A stretch of DNA of 64,000 nt from Streptomyces sp. NBC_00510 (GTDB lineage: Bacteria > Actinomycetota > Actinomycetes > Streptomycetales > Streptomycetaceae), in NCBI GenBank assembly GCA_036013505.1, contig CP107851.1, forward strand, positions 7,674,001 through 7,738,000, in the 5' to 3' direction. Made by a program: the position numbers and the translations under genes. The notes below the pieces were generated by a model. The model saw nothing but the letters and a program-made list of their open reading frames with translations. It was not told the origin of the DNA and searched no databases. Positions 17,178-26,029 of this stretch are shown here, in pieces. Position 1 is the first letter of the stretch. Each line of letters begins with the position of its first letter.

Positions 17178-18536
17178 TCAGACGGCCTTGGCGGCGTACT
17201 TCTGGAGGAAGAGCGCCTCGGTGAGCGAGAGCTTCTCCAGTTCCTCGGGGGAGACGCTCTCGTTCACCGCGTGGATCTGCGCCTCCGGCTCGCTCAGGCC
17301 GATCAGCAGGATCTCCGACTCGGGGTAGAGCGTCGCCAGGGTGTTGCAGAGCGGGATCGAGCCGCCCATGCCGGCGATCTCCATCTGGGTGCCGTACGCG
17401 GTGCGCATCGCCTCCGCCATGGAGGCGTACGCCGGGCTGGAGGTGTCCGCGCGGAACGGCTGGCCGCTGCCGACCTGGGTGACCTCCACGCGGGCCCCCC
17501 AGGGGGCGGCGGCCTCCAGGTGGGCGATCAGCAGCTTGGCCGCCTGCTGGGCGTCCACGCCCGGCGGGACCCGCAGACTGACCTTGGCACCCGCGGTGGC
17601 CTGCACGGACGGCGTGGCGCCGACCACGGGAGGCGCGTCGATGCCGATGACGGTGACCGACGGGCGGGCCCAGAGACGGTCGGCGACCGTGCCGGTGCCC
17701 ATCAGCTCCACGCCGTCGAGCACCTTGGCGTCGGCGCGGAAGTCGCCCTCGTCGTACTGCAGCCCGTCCCAGGCGGCGTCGGCGGTGAGGCCCGCCACGG
17801 TGGAGGCACCGGAGTCGTCGTGGAGCGTGTGCAGGATGCGGACCAGGGCGGCCAGCGCGTCCGGTGCGGCACCGCCGAACTGGCCGGAGTGCAGATTGCC
17901 CTCCAGGGTGGTCACCTTGACGTCGACCAGCGCCATGCCGCGCAGGGTCGCCGTGACGGTCGGCAGGCCGACGCGGAAGTTGCCGGAGTCGCCGATGACG
18001 ATCGCGTCCGCGGCGAGCAGTTCGGGGTGCTCCTCCGCGTAGCGCTCCAGACCGCCGGTGCCCTGCTCCTCCGAGCCCTCGGCGATGATCTTCACGCCGA
18101 CCGGGACCCCGCCGTTCTCGCGCAGCGCGCGCAGGGCGGTGAGGTGCATGATCAGGCCGCCCTTGCAGTCGGCCGCGCCGCGCCCGTACCAGCGGCCGTC
18201 GCGCTCGGTGAGCTCGAACGGCGGCGACAGCCAGCCGGCCTCGTCCAGCGGCGGCTGCACGTCGTAGTGCGCGTACAGCAGCACCGTGGGCGCTCCCTCC
18301 GGCCCGGGCAGGTAGCCGTACACCGACTGCGTGCCGTCCGGGGTGTCCAGCAGGGCGACGTCCTCGAAGCCCTCGGCGCGCAGCGCGTCGGCGATCCATG
18401 AGGCGGCCCGCTCGCACTCGCTCTTGGGGAACTGCCGCGGATCCGCCACCGAGCGGTACGACACCAGCTCGGCCAGCTCGGTCCTGGCCCGCGGCATCAG
18501 TGCGGCGACGGTTGCGGCGAGTGGTGCGGCGGACAT
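17178..18536 (-). CDS. M20-family metallopeptidase (dipeptidase)
   Basis: 452 residues from ATG 18536, with AGGAG upstream; the frame stays open far beyond but lacks coding character there. Zinc ligands and catalytic residues are visible: YAHYDVQPP (His, Asp), GRGAADCKGG (bridging Asp), EGSEEQGTGG (general base Glu and ligand), IGDSGN and the C-terminal IHAVNES. The family cleaves dipeptides such as carnosine-like or Cys-Gly peptides in the cytoplasm. The length and motifs fit the M20 dipeptidase subfamily used in peptide recycling. Confidence 0.92.
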   Translation of the reverse strand: MSAAPLAATVAALMPRARTELAELVSYRSVADPRQFPKSECERAASWIADALRAEGFEDVALLDTPDGTQSVYGYLPGPEGAPTVLLYAHYDVQPPLDEAGWLSPPFELTERDGRWYGRGAADCKGGLIMHLTALRALRENGGVPVGVKIIAEGSEEQGTGGLERYAEEHPELLAADAIVIGDSGNFRVGLPTVTATLRGMALVDVKVTTLEGNLHSGQFGGAAPDALAALVRILHTLHDDSGASTVAGLTADAAWDGLQYDEGDFRADAKVLDGVELMGTGTVADRLWARPSVTVIGIDAPPVVGATPSVQATAGAKVSLRVPPGVDAQQAAKLLIAHLEAAAPWGARVEVTQVGSGQPFRADTSSPAYASMAEAMRTAYGTQMEIAGMGGSIPLCNTLATLYPESEILLIGLSEPEAQIHAVNESVSPEELEKLSLTEALFLQKYAAKAV

Positions 18537-18692
18537 GGGCGCTCCTGATGGGTGGGACAGGCCGAACGCGATGTTCGTGGACCGGTGGTCGTGATCGATG
18601 GTGCCACAGGCGGCCTCGCTCAGCCGCGGATTAGTATGCGGCTGAGCAGGGGCGACGGCAGTCGGCAGGTCGAACGGGAGCGGGAAGCACAC

Positions 18693-19922
18693 GTGAGCAG
18701 CGAGTACCAGGCGCAGGACGGCGGTTCGGCGGAGGACGTCGACGGCATGCCGGTGTGGGACGTCGTCGTGGTGGGTGCCGGGCCGGCCGGGGCCTCGGCG
18801 GCCTACGCCGCGGCAAGTGCGGGACGCCGTGTGCTCCTGCTGGAGAAGGCCGAACTGCCGCGTTACAAGACCTGCGGCGGCGGCATCATCGGGCCCTCCC
18901 GCGACGCGTTGCCGCCGGGCTTCGAGCTCCCGCTGCGCGACCGGGTGCACGCGGTGACCTTCAGCCTCAACGGCCGGCTCACCCGGACCCGCCGGTCGCG
19001 GCAGATGCTCTTCGGGCTGATCAACAGGCCCGAGTTCGACGCCCAGCTGGTGGACGCGGCCGTCGACGCGGGCGCTCGGCTGCGGACCGGGGCCCAGGTC
19101 TCCCGGGTCGAACAGCACGGCACCTCCGTCCCCGACCGGCGGACCGTCGCGGTGGTCCTCAACGACGGCGAGACGATCCTCGCCCGCGCGGTGGTCGGCG
19201 CCGACGGCTCGGCGAGCCGGATAGGCGCCCACGTCGGCGTCAAGATGGCCCAGGTCGACCTGGGGCTCGAGGCCGAGATCCCGGTGCCCGCGGAGGTCGC
19301 CGAGGACTGGGCGGGCCGGGTGCTCATCGACTGGGGCCCGCTGCCCGGCAGTTACGGGTGGGTCTTCCCCAAGGGCGAGACCCTGACCGTCGGCGTCATC
19401 TCGGCGCGCGGCGAGGGCGCGGCCACCAAGCGCTACCTGGAGGACTTCATCGGGCGGCTCGGTCTGGCCGGCTTCGAGCCGAGCATCTCCTCCGGCCACC
19501 TCACCCGCTGCCGCGCCGACGACTCCCCGCTCTCCCGCGGCCGCGTGCTGGTCTGCGGTGACGCGGCGGGGCTGCTGGAGCCGTGGACCCGCGAGGGCAT
19601 CTCCTTCGCGCTGCGCTCCGGCCGCCTGGCGGGGGAGTGGGCGGTGCGGATCGCCGAGGCGAGCGACGCGGTGGACGCGCGTCGCCAGGCCCTGAACTAC
19701 GCGTTCGCCGTCAAGGCCGGCCTCGGGGTCGAGATGGGCGTCGGCCGCCGGATGCTGGGCGTCTTCGAGAAGCGTCCGGGTCTGCTGCACGCGGCTCTCA
19801 CAACCCTCCCCCCGGCGTGGAACGCCTTCGCTAAGATCACCCGCGGTTCCAGCTCGCTCGCCGAGCTGGTCCGTACGCATCCGCTGGCCCGTCGCGCGCT
19901 GGAGTCGTTCGACCGTCGTTGA
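18693..19922 (+). CDS. Geranylgeranyl-reductase-family FAD flavoprotein
   Basis: 409 residues from GTG 18693, preceded by GGGAAG. The Rossmann FAD motif is VVVVGAGPAGASAAYAAASA, followed by LEKAELPRYKTCGGGI (the GGR-family signature), VVGADGSASRIG and the second FAD motif VLVCGDAAGLLEPWTREG. Members saturate isoprenoid double bonds (menaquinone side chain, polyprenols) with NADPH or ferredoxin at the membrane. The specific isoprenoid cannot be told from sequence. It is 75 bases upstream of a DUF4230 gene on the same strand. Confidence 0.92.
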   Translation: MSSEYQAQDGGSAEDVDGMPVWDVVVVGAGPAGASAAYAAASAGRRVLLLEKAELPRYKTCGGGIIGPSRDALPPGFELPLRDRVHAVTFSLNGRLTRTRRSRQMLFGLINRPEFDAQLVDAAVDAGARLRTGAQVSRVEQHGTSVPDRRTVAVVLNDGETILARAVVGADGSASRIGAHVGVKMAQVDLGLEAEIPVPAEVAEDWAGRVLIDWGPLPGSYGWVFPKGETLTVGVISARGEGAATKRYLEDFIGRLGLAGFEPSISSGHLTRCRADDSPLSRGRVLVCGDAAGLLEPWTREGISFALRSGRLAGEWAVRIAEASDAVDARRQALNYAFAVKAGLGVEMGVGRRMLGVFEKRPGLLHAALTTLPPAWNAFAKITRGSSSLAELVRTHPLARRALESFDRR

Positions 19923-19997
19923 CCTCCTGTTGGCACCCTCCCGGGCGTCATAAAGGCGGAGTTGAGGGGCAGAGACGTTATGGGAGGTGTCCTCGTC

Positions 19998-20651
19998 ATG
20001 CCCTTGAGGAACGTAGACGGAAGACTGCCGTGGTGGGTGCGTACACTCACCGGGCTCGTCGTGCTCGGCGGACTTCTGTTCCTGGTCGCGCGCGCGGACC
20101 TGATACCGGGTCTGCCCAATCCCTTCGCCGAGGAGACCAAGGACCGCAGTGGTCCCGTGGTGCTCAAGGCGATCCAGGACATGAGCCGCTTCGAAGGAGC
20201 AAGTGGCCAGTTCCAGGTCGTGGTCGACCTGGAGAAGGACGCCAAGTTCCTTCCCGATGCCGTGCGCGGCAGGCGCACGCTCTACGTGGGGGCCGGCAGT
20301 GTCGACGCCTACGTGGACCTCGGTGACGTGGGCCCGAAGGGCGTCACGGTCTCCGAGGACCGTACCTCCGCCGTCCTCACCCTGCCCCACGCCCAACTCG
20401 AGCGGACTTCGCTCGACCCCGACCGTTCCTACGTGGTGGCCCAGGAGCGCGGTTTCTTCGACCGGCTCGGCGACTTCTTCTCCTCCCACCCGGGGGACGA
20501 ACAGCAGGTCCAGCAACTCGCCGCGAAGAAGATCCAGCAGGCGGCCAAGTCCACCGAGCTGACGAAGCGGGCGGAGACCAACACCCGGGCCATGCTGGTA
20601 CAGCTGCTGACCTCGCTGGGGTTCGAGAAGGTGGAGGTCCGCTTCAGCTGA
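19998..20651 (+). CDS. DUF4230 membrane-anchored protein
   Basis: 217 residues from ATG 19998, which has a perfect GGGAGGT ribosome site; ATG 19980 is a weaker alternative adding six residues. There is one N-terminal membrane helix (WVRTLTGLVVLGGLLFLVA). The DUF4230 domain follows: VLKAIQDMSRFEGASGQFQV, GRRTLYVGAGSVDAYVDLG and a C-terminal TNTRAMLVQLLTSLGFEKVE. The helix-out topology puts the domain outside the cell. Function is unknown. Its end overlaps the convergent nitroreductase gene by eight bases. Confidence 0.88.
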   Translation: MPLRNVDGRLPWWVRTLTGLVVLGGLLFLVARADLIPGLPNPFAEETKDRSGPVVLKAIQDMSRFEGASGQFQVVVDLEKDAKFLPDAVRGRRTLYVGAGSVDAYVDLGDVGPKGVTVSEDRTSAVLTLPHAQLERTSLDPDRSYVVAQERGFFDRLGDFFSSHPGDEQQVQQLAAKKIQQAAKSTELTKRAETNTRAMLVQLLTSLGFEKVEVRFS

Positions 20652-21102
20652 CGGGCCGGAGCTCGGTGATGCGGAAGACCGGGTGCTTGTGGGCTATGGC
20701 GCGCAGTTCCTCATCGGTGGAGTCCGCGCCCACCCCGCCGAAGAACACGCCCACCTCGGCCTTCCAGCGCTTGAGGTAGGCACGCAGCACCTCGGGCTTG
20801 ACGTCGTCGCCGACCTCGGTCGCGCTGAACTCCTCGACGTTCTTGCCCAGCAGCAGCCGACCGCCGCCGGCGGCGCGCATGTTGTGCGTCCACTGGACGT
20901 GCCCGCGCGGCGCCACGAGGTAGCGCTCCCCGTTCACCACCAGCAGGTTGACCGGGGTGCGCCGCCACTCCCCGCTCTTGCGGCCGCGGACGGCCAGCAC
21001 GCGGGAGCCCCACACGCTCAGACCGCGGCGGGTCAGCCAGGCCACCGCGCGGTTGAAGACGTTGACCGTGAACCAGCCGGGCTTGATGACGTGCTCGGAC
21101 AT
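20644..21102 (-). CDS. Deazaflavin (F420)-dependent nitroreductase family protein
   Basis: 152 residues from ATG 21102 with a perfect GGAGGAG site. The DDN-like split beta-barrel is evident: VWGSRVLAVRGRKSGEWRRT (phosphate/F420 binding), PVNLLVVNGERYLVAPRG, VQWTHNMRAAGGGRLLLG and TDEELRAIAHKHPVFRI. The family uses reduced F420 for quinone, nitro or other reductions in actinobacteria. It is divergent from a TetR gene with two related palindromes between them, so it is the likely target of that repressor. Confidence 0.92.
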   Translation of the reverse strand: MSEHVIKPGWFTVNVFNRAVAWLTRRGLSVWGSRVLAVRGRKSGEWRRTPVNLLVVNGERYLVAPRGHVQWTHNMRAAGGGRLLLGKNVEEFSATEVGDDVKPEVLRAYLKRWKAEVGVFFGGVGADSTDEELRAIAHKHPVFRITELRPVS

Positions 21103-21154
21103 GAGGACTCCTCCGTGACGCGCGGGCCGTGGACCGAGGACGGTCCGTGAGCGG

Positions 21155-21246
21155 TGCTCTCGCTTGAGAACAGTGTGCACGCCCTGGCGCTCCATGGCAA
21201 GAGCACTGCTCTCTTTCTTGGTCGTCGCTCCATTCGTGCGTACACT
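21155..21246. promoter_or_regulatory. Divergent promoters and two TetR-type operators
   Basis: The plus-strand promoter TTGGTC (21218-21223), 17 bases, TACACT (21241-21246) ends six bases before the tetR ATG. The minus-strand promoter TTGCCA (21200-21195), 17 bases, CACACT (21177-21172) serves the nitroreductase. Operator 1 is AGAGCA-C-TGCTCT (21200-21212), perfect. Operator 2 is TGCTCTC-N4-GAGAACA (21155-21172), one mismatch, at the nitroreductase transcription start. Both contain the half-site TGCTCT. Confidence 0.6.
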
Positions 21247-21252
21247 GATCGC

Positions 21253-21972
21253 ATGAGCGTGATCCGAACGGCCAGGGAACGGGCCCGCGACGAAGTGACC
21301 GCGGCCATCAAGGAAGAGGCGCGCCGGCAGCTCGCCGACGAAGGCGCATCGAGGCTCTCGCTCCGCGCCGTCGCGCGGGAGCTGGGCATGGTCTCCTCCG
21401 CGCTCTACCGCTACTTCCCGAGCCGGGACGAGTTGCTCACCGCCCTCATCATCGACGCCTACGACGCGGTGGGCGCCGCCGCCGAGGGGGCCCTGGCCCG
21501 CGCGGGCGGTGACCCCGTGGAGCGCTGGAGCGAGGTCTGCCGGGCCGTACGCCGCTGGGCCCTCGGCCATCCGCACGAGTACGCCCTCATCTACGGCTCC
21601 CCCGTGCCCGGCTACTCCGCGCCGCTCGACACGATCGGCCCCGCGTCCCGGGTCGGGCTGGCACTGATCGCCGTGGCCGAGCAGGCCCACACCGCGGGGG
21701 CGCTCGCCGCCTCCCCGGCCGACGCCCCGCTGTCGGAGGCCGCCCACGCCGACGCCTGGCGGCTCGGCAAGGACCTCGACCGCGACCTGCCGGCACGGGC
21801 GATCCCCTCCCTCGTGGCCGCCTGGGCGCAGCTCTTCGGGCTCGTCAGCTTCGAGGTGTTCGGCCAGTTCAACAACGTGGTCGAGGCGCGCGACGACTTC
21901 TTCGACCACGCCGTCGCGGGCCTCGCGCACCAAGCGGGGCTCCGCCGTGAGCGCGTACTCCACGGGGAGTAG
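21253..21972 (+). CDS. TetR-family transcriptional regulator
   Basis: 239 residues from ATG 21253, probably leaderless. The helix-turn-helix is RLSLRAVARELGMVSSALYR-YFPSRDELLTALI (about residues 36-68). The C-terminal part fits the WHG/TetR_C type, with FGLVSFEVFGQFNNVV near the dimer interface. The ligand is unknown, perhaps a quinone-like or aromatic compound given the F420-type target. It most likely represses itself and the divergent nitroreductase. Confidence 0.92.
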   Translation: MSVIRTARERARDEVTAAIKEEARRQLADEGASRLSLRAVARELGMVSSALYRYFPSRDELLTALIIDAYDAVGAAAEGALARAGGDPVERWSEVCRAVRRWALGHPHEYALIYGSPVPGYSAPLDTIGPASRVGLALIAVAEQAHTAGALAASPADAPLSEAAHADAWRLGKDLDRDLPARAIPSLVAAWAQLFGLVSFEVFGQFNNVVEARDDFFDHAVAGLAHQAGLRRERVLHGE

Positions 21973-22030
21973 ACGCGATCACCCCGCCGACCGGACGCCG
22001 ACCCGCCGCCCCCCGGTCTAGCGTGGCCGC

Positions 22031-23302
22031 ATGACCGACGACGTGACACGGGGTGGCGGCCCGCCCTGGGGGGCCTGGCGGCGCCACACCGGGCCCGGCC
22101 ACTCCCGCGGCGGCGGCGGCGAGCGCCCGCGCCACCCGTGGGTCTCGTCGCTGATCATCGCCGTCGTCCAGGTGGTCGGCACCACGGCCGCCGCGCACAA
22201 CGCGCCCGGCCGGGTCGCCCTCGGCCACTTCGGGTACGCGCTCCTGCTCGCGGGGCCGGTCCTGCTCCTGTGGCGCAACCGCGCGCCCGTCGCGGTCGCC
22301 GCCGCCGTATCGGCCGTCACGCTCGTCTACGTCGCCGCCGGTTACCCGTACGGGCCGGTCTTCCTGAGCATCGTCGCCGCCTACTTCACGGCCGTCGCCG
22401 CCGGTCGCCGCAGAGCCGTCCTGATCATCGCGGCCGCCCTGTACACGGCCTACCTGCTCATCACCGTGTGGCTGTACCGCTGGTTGCCGCCCGCCGGGGA
22501 CGAGGCCGCCTCGTGGGCCCAGGTGTCGGGGGCCGCCGCCTGGCTGCTGGCGATCCTCGCCGTCGCCGAGCTGTGGCGGCTGCGCAGGGAACAGTTCGTC
22601 CGCGACCGGCGGGAGCGGGCCGAGGCCGAACGGCGCCGCGCCGACGAGGAGCGGCTGCGCATCGCCCGCGAGCTGCACGACGTGCTCGCCCACAGCATCT
22701 CGGTCATCAACGTGCAGGCGGGGGTGGCCCTCGCCCTCATGGACGAGCGCCCCGAGCAGGCCCGGCAGGCACTGACCACCATCAAGGCGGCCAGCAAGGA
22801 GGCGCTCGGCGAGGTCCGCCAGGTGCTCGGCACCCTGCGCAGCCCCGGGGAGGCACCCCGCTCGCCCGCACCGGGCCTGGACCGGTTGCCCGAACTGCTC
22901 GAACAGGCCGCGGGCGCCGGCCTGGCCGTCGACATCACCCGCGACGGCCGCACCGGCGCCCTGCCACCGGGCGTCGACCTGGCGGCGTTCCGCATCGTCC
23001 AGGAGGCGCTGACGAATGTCATCCGCCACTCCGGCTCCCGTACCGCCCGCATCCGCGTCACCCGCCGCCGGGACGCCGTCGAACTGCGGGTCGACGACGA
23101 CGGCCCCGCCACCACGACCGCCGACCACGCCCCCGACTCCGGTGGCGGCAACGGGCTGCTCGGCATGCGCGAGCGGGCGGCGGCGCTCGGCGGCACGGTC
23201 GAGGCCGGACCCCGAGCCGACGGCGGCTTCCGCGTCCTGGCCCGTCTGCCGCTCGCCGCCGGCGCCGCGCCGCCGCCCGTCCCCGACAAGGAGAACCCAT
23301 GA
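22031..23302 (+). CDS. Sensor histidine kinase, NarL/DesK type
   Basis: 423 residues. Four or five membrane helices (about residues 40-165) form an ill-defined sensor. A short coiled coil (RREQFVRDRRERAEAERRRA) follows, then the HisKA_3 phosphoacceptor RIARELHDVLAHSISVINVQ (His about 215) and HATPase with VQEALTNVIRHSG and GGNGLLGMRERAAALGG. No extracellular domain is large enough to name a ligand. A TAGCGT -10 (22019-22024) ends six bases before ATG 22031, suggesting a leaderless transcript. The stop overlaps the regulator start (ATGA). Confidence 0.93.
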   Translation: MTDDVTRGGGPPWGAWRRHTGPGHSRGGGGERPRHPWVSSLIIAVVQVVGTTAAAHNAPGRVALGHFGYALLLAGPVLLLWRNRAPVAVAAAVSAVTLVYVAAGYPYGPVFLSIVAAYFTAVAAGRRRAVLIIAAALYTAYLLITVWLYRWLPPAGDEAASWAQVSGAAAWLLAILAVAELWRLRREQFVRDRRERAEAERRRADEERLRIARELHDVLAHSISVINVQAGVALALMDERPEQARQALTTIKAASKEALGEVRQVLGTLRSPGEAPRSPAPGLDRLPELLEQAAGAGLAVDITRDGRTGALPPGVDLAAFRIVQEALTNVIRHSGSRTARIRVTRRRDAVELRVDDDGPATTTADHAPDSGGGNGLLGMRERAAALGGTVEAGPRADGGFRVLARLPLAAGAAPPPVPDKENP

Positions 23303-23964
23303 CCCGGGTCCTGCTCGCCGACGACCAGCTCCTGGTACGCGCGGGCTTCGCCGCCCTGCTGGACGCCCAGCCCGACATCGAGGTCGTGGGGGAGGCCTCC
23401 GACGGCGCCCAGGCGCTGCGCCTGGTCCGCGAACTCACCCCGGACGCGGTGCTGATGGACATCCGCATGCCCGTCATGGACGGACTGGAGGCCACCCGCC
23501 TGATCACCGAGGACGCGGCGCTGACCGGGGTCAGGGTCGTCATCCTCACCACGTTCGAGCTCGACGAGTACGTCTTCGAGGCCATCCGGGCGGGCGCCTC
23601 GGGCTTCCTGGTCAAGGACACCGAGCCGGAGGAACTGGTGCGTGCCGTAAGGGCGGTGGTGGACGGCGACGCGCTGCTGTCGCCCGGCGTGACCCGGCGG
23701 CTCATCGCCGAGTTCGCCGCCCGGTCCAAGGAGCCCTCGGCCGCGGCCGAACTCGACCGGCTCACCGAGCGGGAGCGTGAGGTGATGGCCCTGGTCGGGA
23801 TCGGTCTGTCCAACGAGGAGATCGCGCGCCGCCTGGTGGTGAGCCCGCTCACCGCCAAGACGCACGTCAGCCGCACGATGGTGAAGCTCGGCGCCCGGGA
23901 CCGGGCCCAGCTCGTCGTCCTCGCCTACGAATCCGGCCTGGTGCGGCCCGGCTGGCTCGGCTGA
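23299..23964 (+). CDS. NarL-family response regulator
   Basis: 221 residues. Receiver domain: acidic pocket LLADDQ, phosphoacceptor Asp in DAVLMDIRMPVMDG (about residue 54), TTFELDEYVF and the Lys of GFLVKDTEPEEL. The LuxR helix-turn-helix is at about 152-215 (LTEREREVMALVGIGLSNEE, HVSRTMVKLGARDR). It is cotranscribed with the overlapping kinase. Nothing adjacent identifies its targets; a bidirectional terminator follows. Confidence 0.95.
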   Translation: MTRVLLADDQLLVRAGFAALLDAQPDIEVVGEASDGAQALRLVRELTPDAVLMDIRMPVMDGLEATRLITEDAALTGVRVVILTTFELDEYVFEAIRAGASGFLVKDTEPEELVRAVRAVVDGDALLSPGVTRRLIAEFAARSKEPSAAAELDRLTEREREVMALVGIGLSNEEIARRLVVSPLTAKTHVSRTMVKLGARDRAQLVVLAYESGLVRPGWLG

Positions 23965-23970
23965 ACCGCA

Positions 23971-24004
23971 GGGGCCCGCGCGGACCGTGGCGCGCGCGGG
24001 CCCC
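23971..24004. terminator. Bidirectional terminator
   Basis: A 12-bp perfect GC stem (23971-23982 with 23993-24004) and ten-base loop lie between the convergent response regulator and MFS genes. Confidence 0.75.
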
Positions 24005-24019
24005 CAGGCTGCGGGCAGG

Positions 24020-25516
24020 TCAGTCCCGCACCGGGACCTTGCGCTCCTCGCTCACCGGCGTGGCGGTGTCGGAGGAGGCGACGACGAAGCCGTACGACAC
24101 CCTGCGGCGCAGCCCCGTGAGGGTGATCAGGAGTCCGGCCAGGGCGATCGCGCTGACCACGACCAGCCCGGGGCGGTAGCTGTCGAGCACGGCCTGCGGG
24201 GAGGCGGGGCGGCCGTCACCGGACCCGGCGGTGATCGCCGCGGTCACCACCGCGAGGAAGATGGCGCCGCCCACCTGGAAGGAGGTGTTCAGCAGGCCGG
24301 AGACCATGCCCTGCTCCTCGTCGCGCACGCCGTTGGTGGCCTGGATGTTGAGCGACGGGAAGACCAGCGCGCACGCGGCGCCCAGCAGCAGCATCGACGG
24401 CAGGATTACCGCGGCGAAACTCGGGGTGAGGTCGACGCGCAGGAAGAGCACGTAGCCCAGGAACAGCAGGGTGAATCCGGTGGCGATCACCCGCGGCGTG
24501 CCGAAGCGGTCCACCAGCGGACCGATGCGCGTGGAGGCGAGCGCCACCAGCGCCCCCGCGGGCAGGAAGGCCAGCGCGGTCTGCAGCGCCGACCAGCCCA
24601 GCAGCGACTGCATGTACTGGGTGACGAGGAACTGGAAGCCCACGTAGGAGCCGAAGAAGGCGGCGCCGCCGAGGTTGGCGCGGATCTGGTGGGGCGAGCG
24701 CAGGACGCCCAGCCGGATGAGGGGGTGGCTGCTGCGGTGCTCGATCACCGCGAAGGCGGCCAGCAGGACGGCGACGGCGGCGAAGGAGAGCAGGGTGCGG
24801 GCCGAACTCCAGCCCGCTTCTGGAGCCTGGACGACGGTGAAGACCAGCAGCAGCATCGCCCCGGTGCCGGTCAGGGCGCCGGGCAGGTCGTAACCGCGGC
24901 CGGAGTGCCGCTCGCGGGGGCTCGACGGGATCAGGCGGAGGCCGGCCACGAGGGCCAGGACGGCCACGGGCGCGGGCAGCAGCATCGTCCAGCGCCAGCC
25001 CACCTCGGTCAGCAGGCCGGACAGGACCAGACCCATGGAGAAGCCGGTCGCGCCGCAGGTGGTGTAGATGCTGAGGGCACGGTTGCGGACCGGCCCCTCG
25101 GCGAAGGTCGTGGTGATGATGGACAGTCCCGCCGGGGCGGTGAACGCCGCGCTCAGGCCCTTGACGAAGCGGCTGGCGATGAGCAGTTCACCGGAGTCGA
25201 CGAGTCCGCCGAACAGGGACGCCACGGCGAACACGGCCAGCGCGACGAGGAAGACCCGGCGCCGGCCGAGCAGGTCGGCGGCACGGCCGCCGAGGAGCAG
25301 CAGGCCGCCGTAGCCGAGGATGTAGCCGCTGACGACCCACTGGAGCGACGAGGTGGACAGGTCGAGGTCGTCCGCGATGGACGGGAGGGCCACGCCGACC
25401 ATCGAGACGTCCAGGGCGTCGAGGAAGAGCGCGGCGCAGAGCACCAGCAGGGTGCCCCACTGCCGGGCGCTCCAGCGCCCGTCGGAACCGGGGACGGCGG
25501 TGTGCGGAGAGGTCAT
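24020..25516 (-). CDS. MFS drug-type exporter (14-helix DHA2 type)
   Basis: 498 residues from ATG 25516. About 14 hydrophobic helices. Motif A-like GGRAADLLGRRRVF follows helix 2; motif C-like CGATGFSMGLVLSG lies in helix 5; the N-terminus has LCAALFLDALDVSMVGVALP, the usual start of the EmrB/QacA group. It would export hydrophobic toxic compounds by proton antiport. The divergent MarR gene and palindromes on its promoter point to inducible expression. The -10 ends eight bases before the ATG. Confidence 0.92.
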   Translation of the reverse strand: MTSPHTAVPGSDGRWSARQWGTLLVLCAALFLDALDVSMVGVALPSIADDLDLSTSSLQWVVSGYILGYGGLLLLGGRAADLLGRRRVFLVALAVFAVASLFGGLVDSGELLIASRFVKGLSAAFTAPAGLSIITTTFAEGPVRNRALSIYTTCGATGFSMGLVLSGLLTEVGWRWTMLLPAPVAVLALVAGLRLIPSSPRERHSGRGYDLPGALTGTGAMLLLVFTVVQAPEAGWSSARTLLSFAAVAVLLAAFAVIEHRSSHPLIRLGVLRSPHQIRANLGGAAFFGSYVGFQFLVTQYMQSLLGWSALQTALAFLPAGALVALASTRIGPLVDRFGTPRVIATGFTLLFLGYVLFLRVDLTPSFAAVILPSMLLLGAACALVFPSLNIQATNGVRDEEQGMVSGLLNTSFQVGGAIFLAVVTAAITAGSGDGRPASPQAVLDSYRPGLVVVSAIALAGLLITLTGLRRRVSYGFVVASSDTATPVSEERKVPVRD

Positions 25517-25524
25517 GCCGAGGA

Positions 25525-25597
25525 ACACTACATGCATGTGCATCAGATGCAAGCGCATTTAATGTGCGTACATGCAGTGTTGATTTTCTGCTATCCT
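25525..25597. promoter_or_regulatory. MFS/marR divergent promoters and MarR-type operators
   Basis: Minus strand: TTGCAT (25552-25547), 16 bases, TAGTGT (25530-25525) before the MFS gene. Plus strand: TATCCT (25592-25597) ends six bases before the marR ATG, without Shine-Dalgarno. Palindromes ACATGCATGT (25530-25539) and TGCATC-A-GATGCA (25539-25551) sit end to end inside the MFS promoter. A further ACATGCAGTGTT (25571-25582) mirrors the first half. Confidence 0.6.
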
Positions 25598-25603
25598 GCG
25601 GCC

Positions 25604-25999
25604 ATGACCGGCGTGAAGAGTGAGCATGTGCTCGTGGAGCGGTGGCGGGAGGTCCTCTCCCTGCACGCGCGCACCGCGTGCGAACTCGACCGTGAGCTGA
25701 ACCCGCACGGACTCGGGGCGAGCGACTTCGAGGTGCTCGACCTGCTCGCCGAGGGCAACCCCGACGACGGCGGATGCACCTACCGCGTCCAGGAGCTCGC
25801 GGACCGCGTGCACCTGAGCCAGAGCGCGCTCTCCCGGCTGGTCGGCCGGCTGGAGAAGGACGGCCTCGTCAGCCGGGGGATCTGCAGCGAGGACCGGCGT
25901 GGGGTGCGGGTCGCGCTGACCGAGGCGGGCCGGGTGCGCCATGAGGAGGTCAAGCCCGTGCAGCGCGCCGTCCTGGAGCGGATGCTCGGCCAGGTCTGA
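25604..25999 (+). CDS. MarR-family transcriptional regulator
   Basis: 131 residues from ATG 25604, probably leaderless. The winged helix is in YRVQELADRVHLSQSALSRL-VGRLEKDGLV with the wing ICSEDRRGVRVALTEAGR. The protein is slightly shorter than usual at the C-terminus. A Cys in the wing (GICSED) and others (TACELD, GGCTYR) could sense oxidants, but this is speculation. It most likely represses the divergent exporter and itself. Confidence 0.93.
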   Translation: MTGVKSEHVLVERWREVLSLHARTACELDRELNPHGLGASDFEVLDLLAEGNPDDGGCTYRVQELADRVHLSQSALSRLVGRLEKDGLVSRGICSEDRRGVRVALTEAGRVRHEEVKPVQRAVLERMLGQV

Positions 26000-26029
26000 G
26001 GGTTTCCGGCGTCGCCGGCGGCCTTCCGC

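Noticed and set aside
18537-20516. N-terminal extension of the M20 peptidase frame
   Set aside because: The 660 extra residues are antisense to the GGR and DUF4230 genes; ATG 18536 has a good ribosome site and the family's usual N-terminus.
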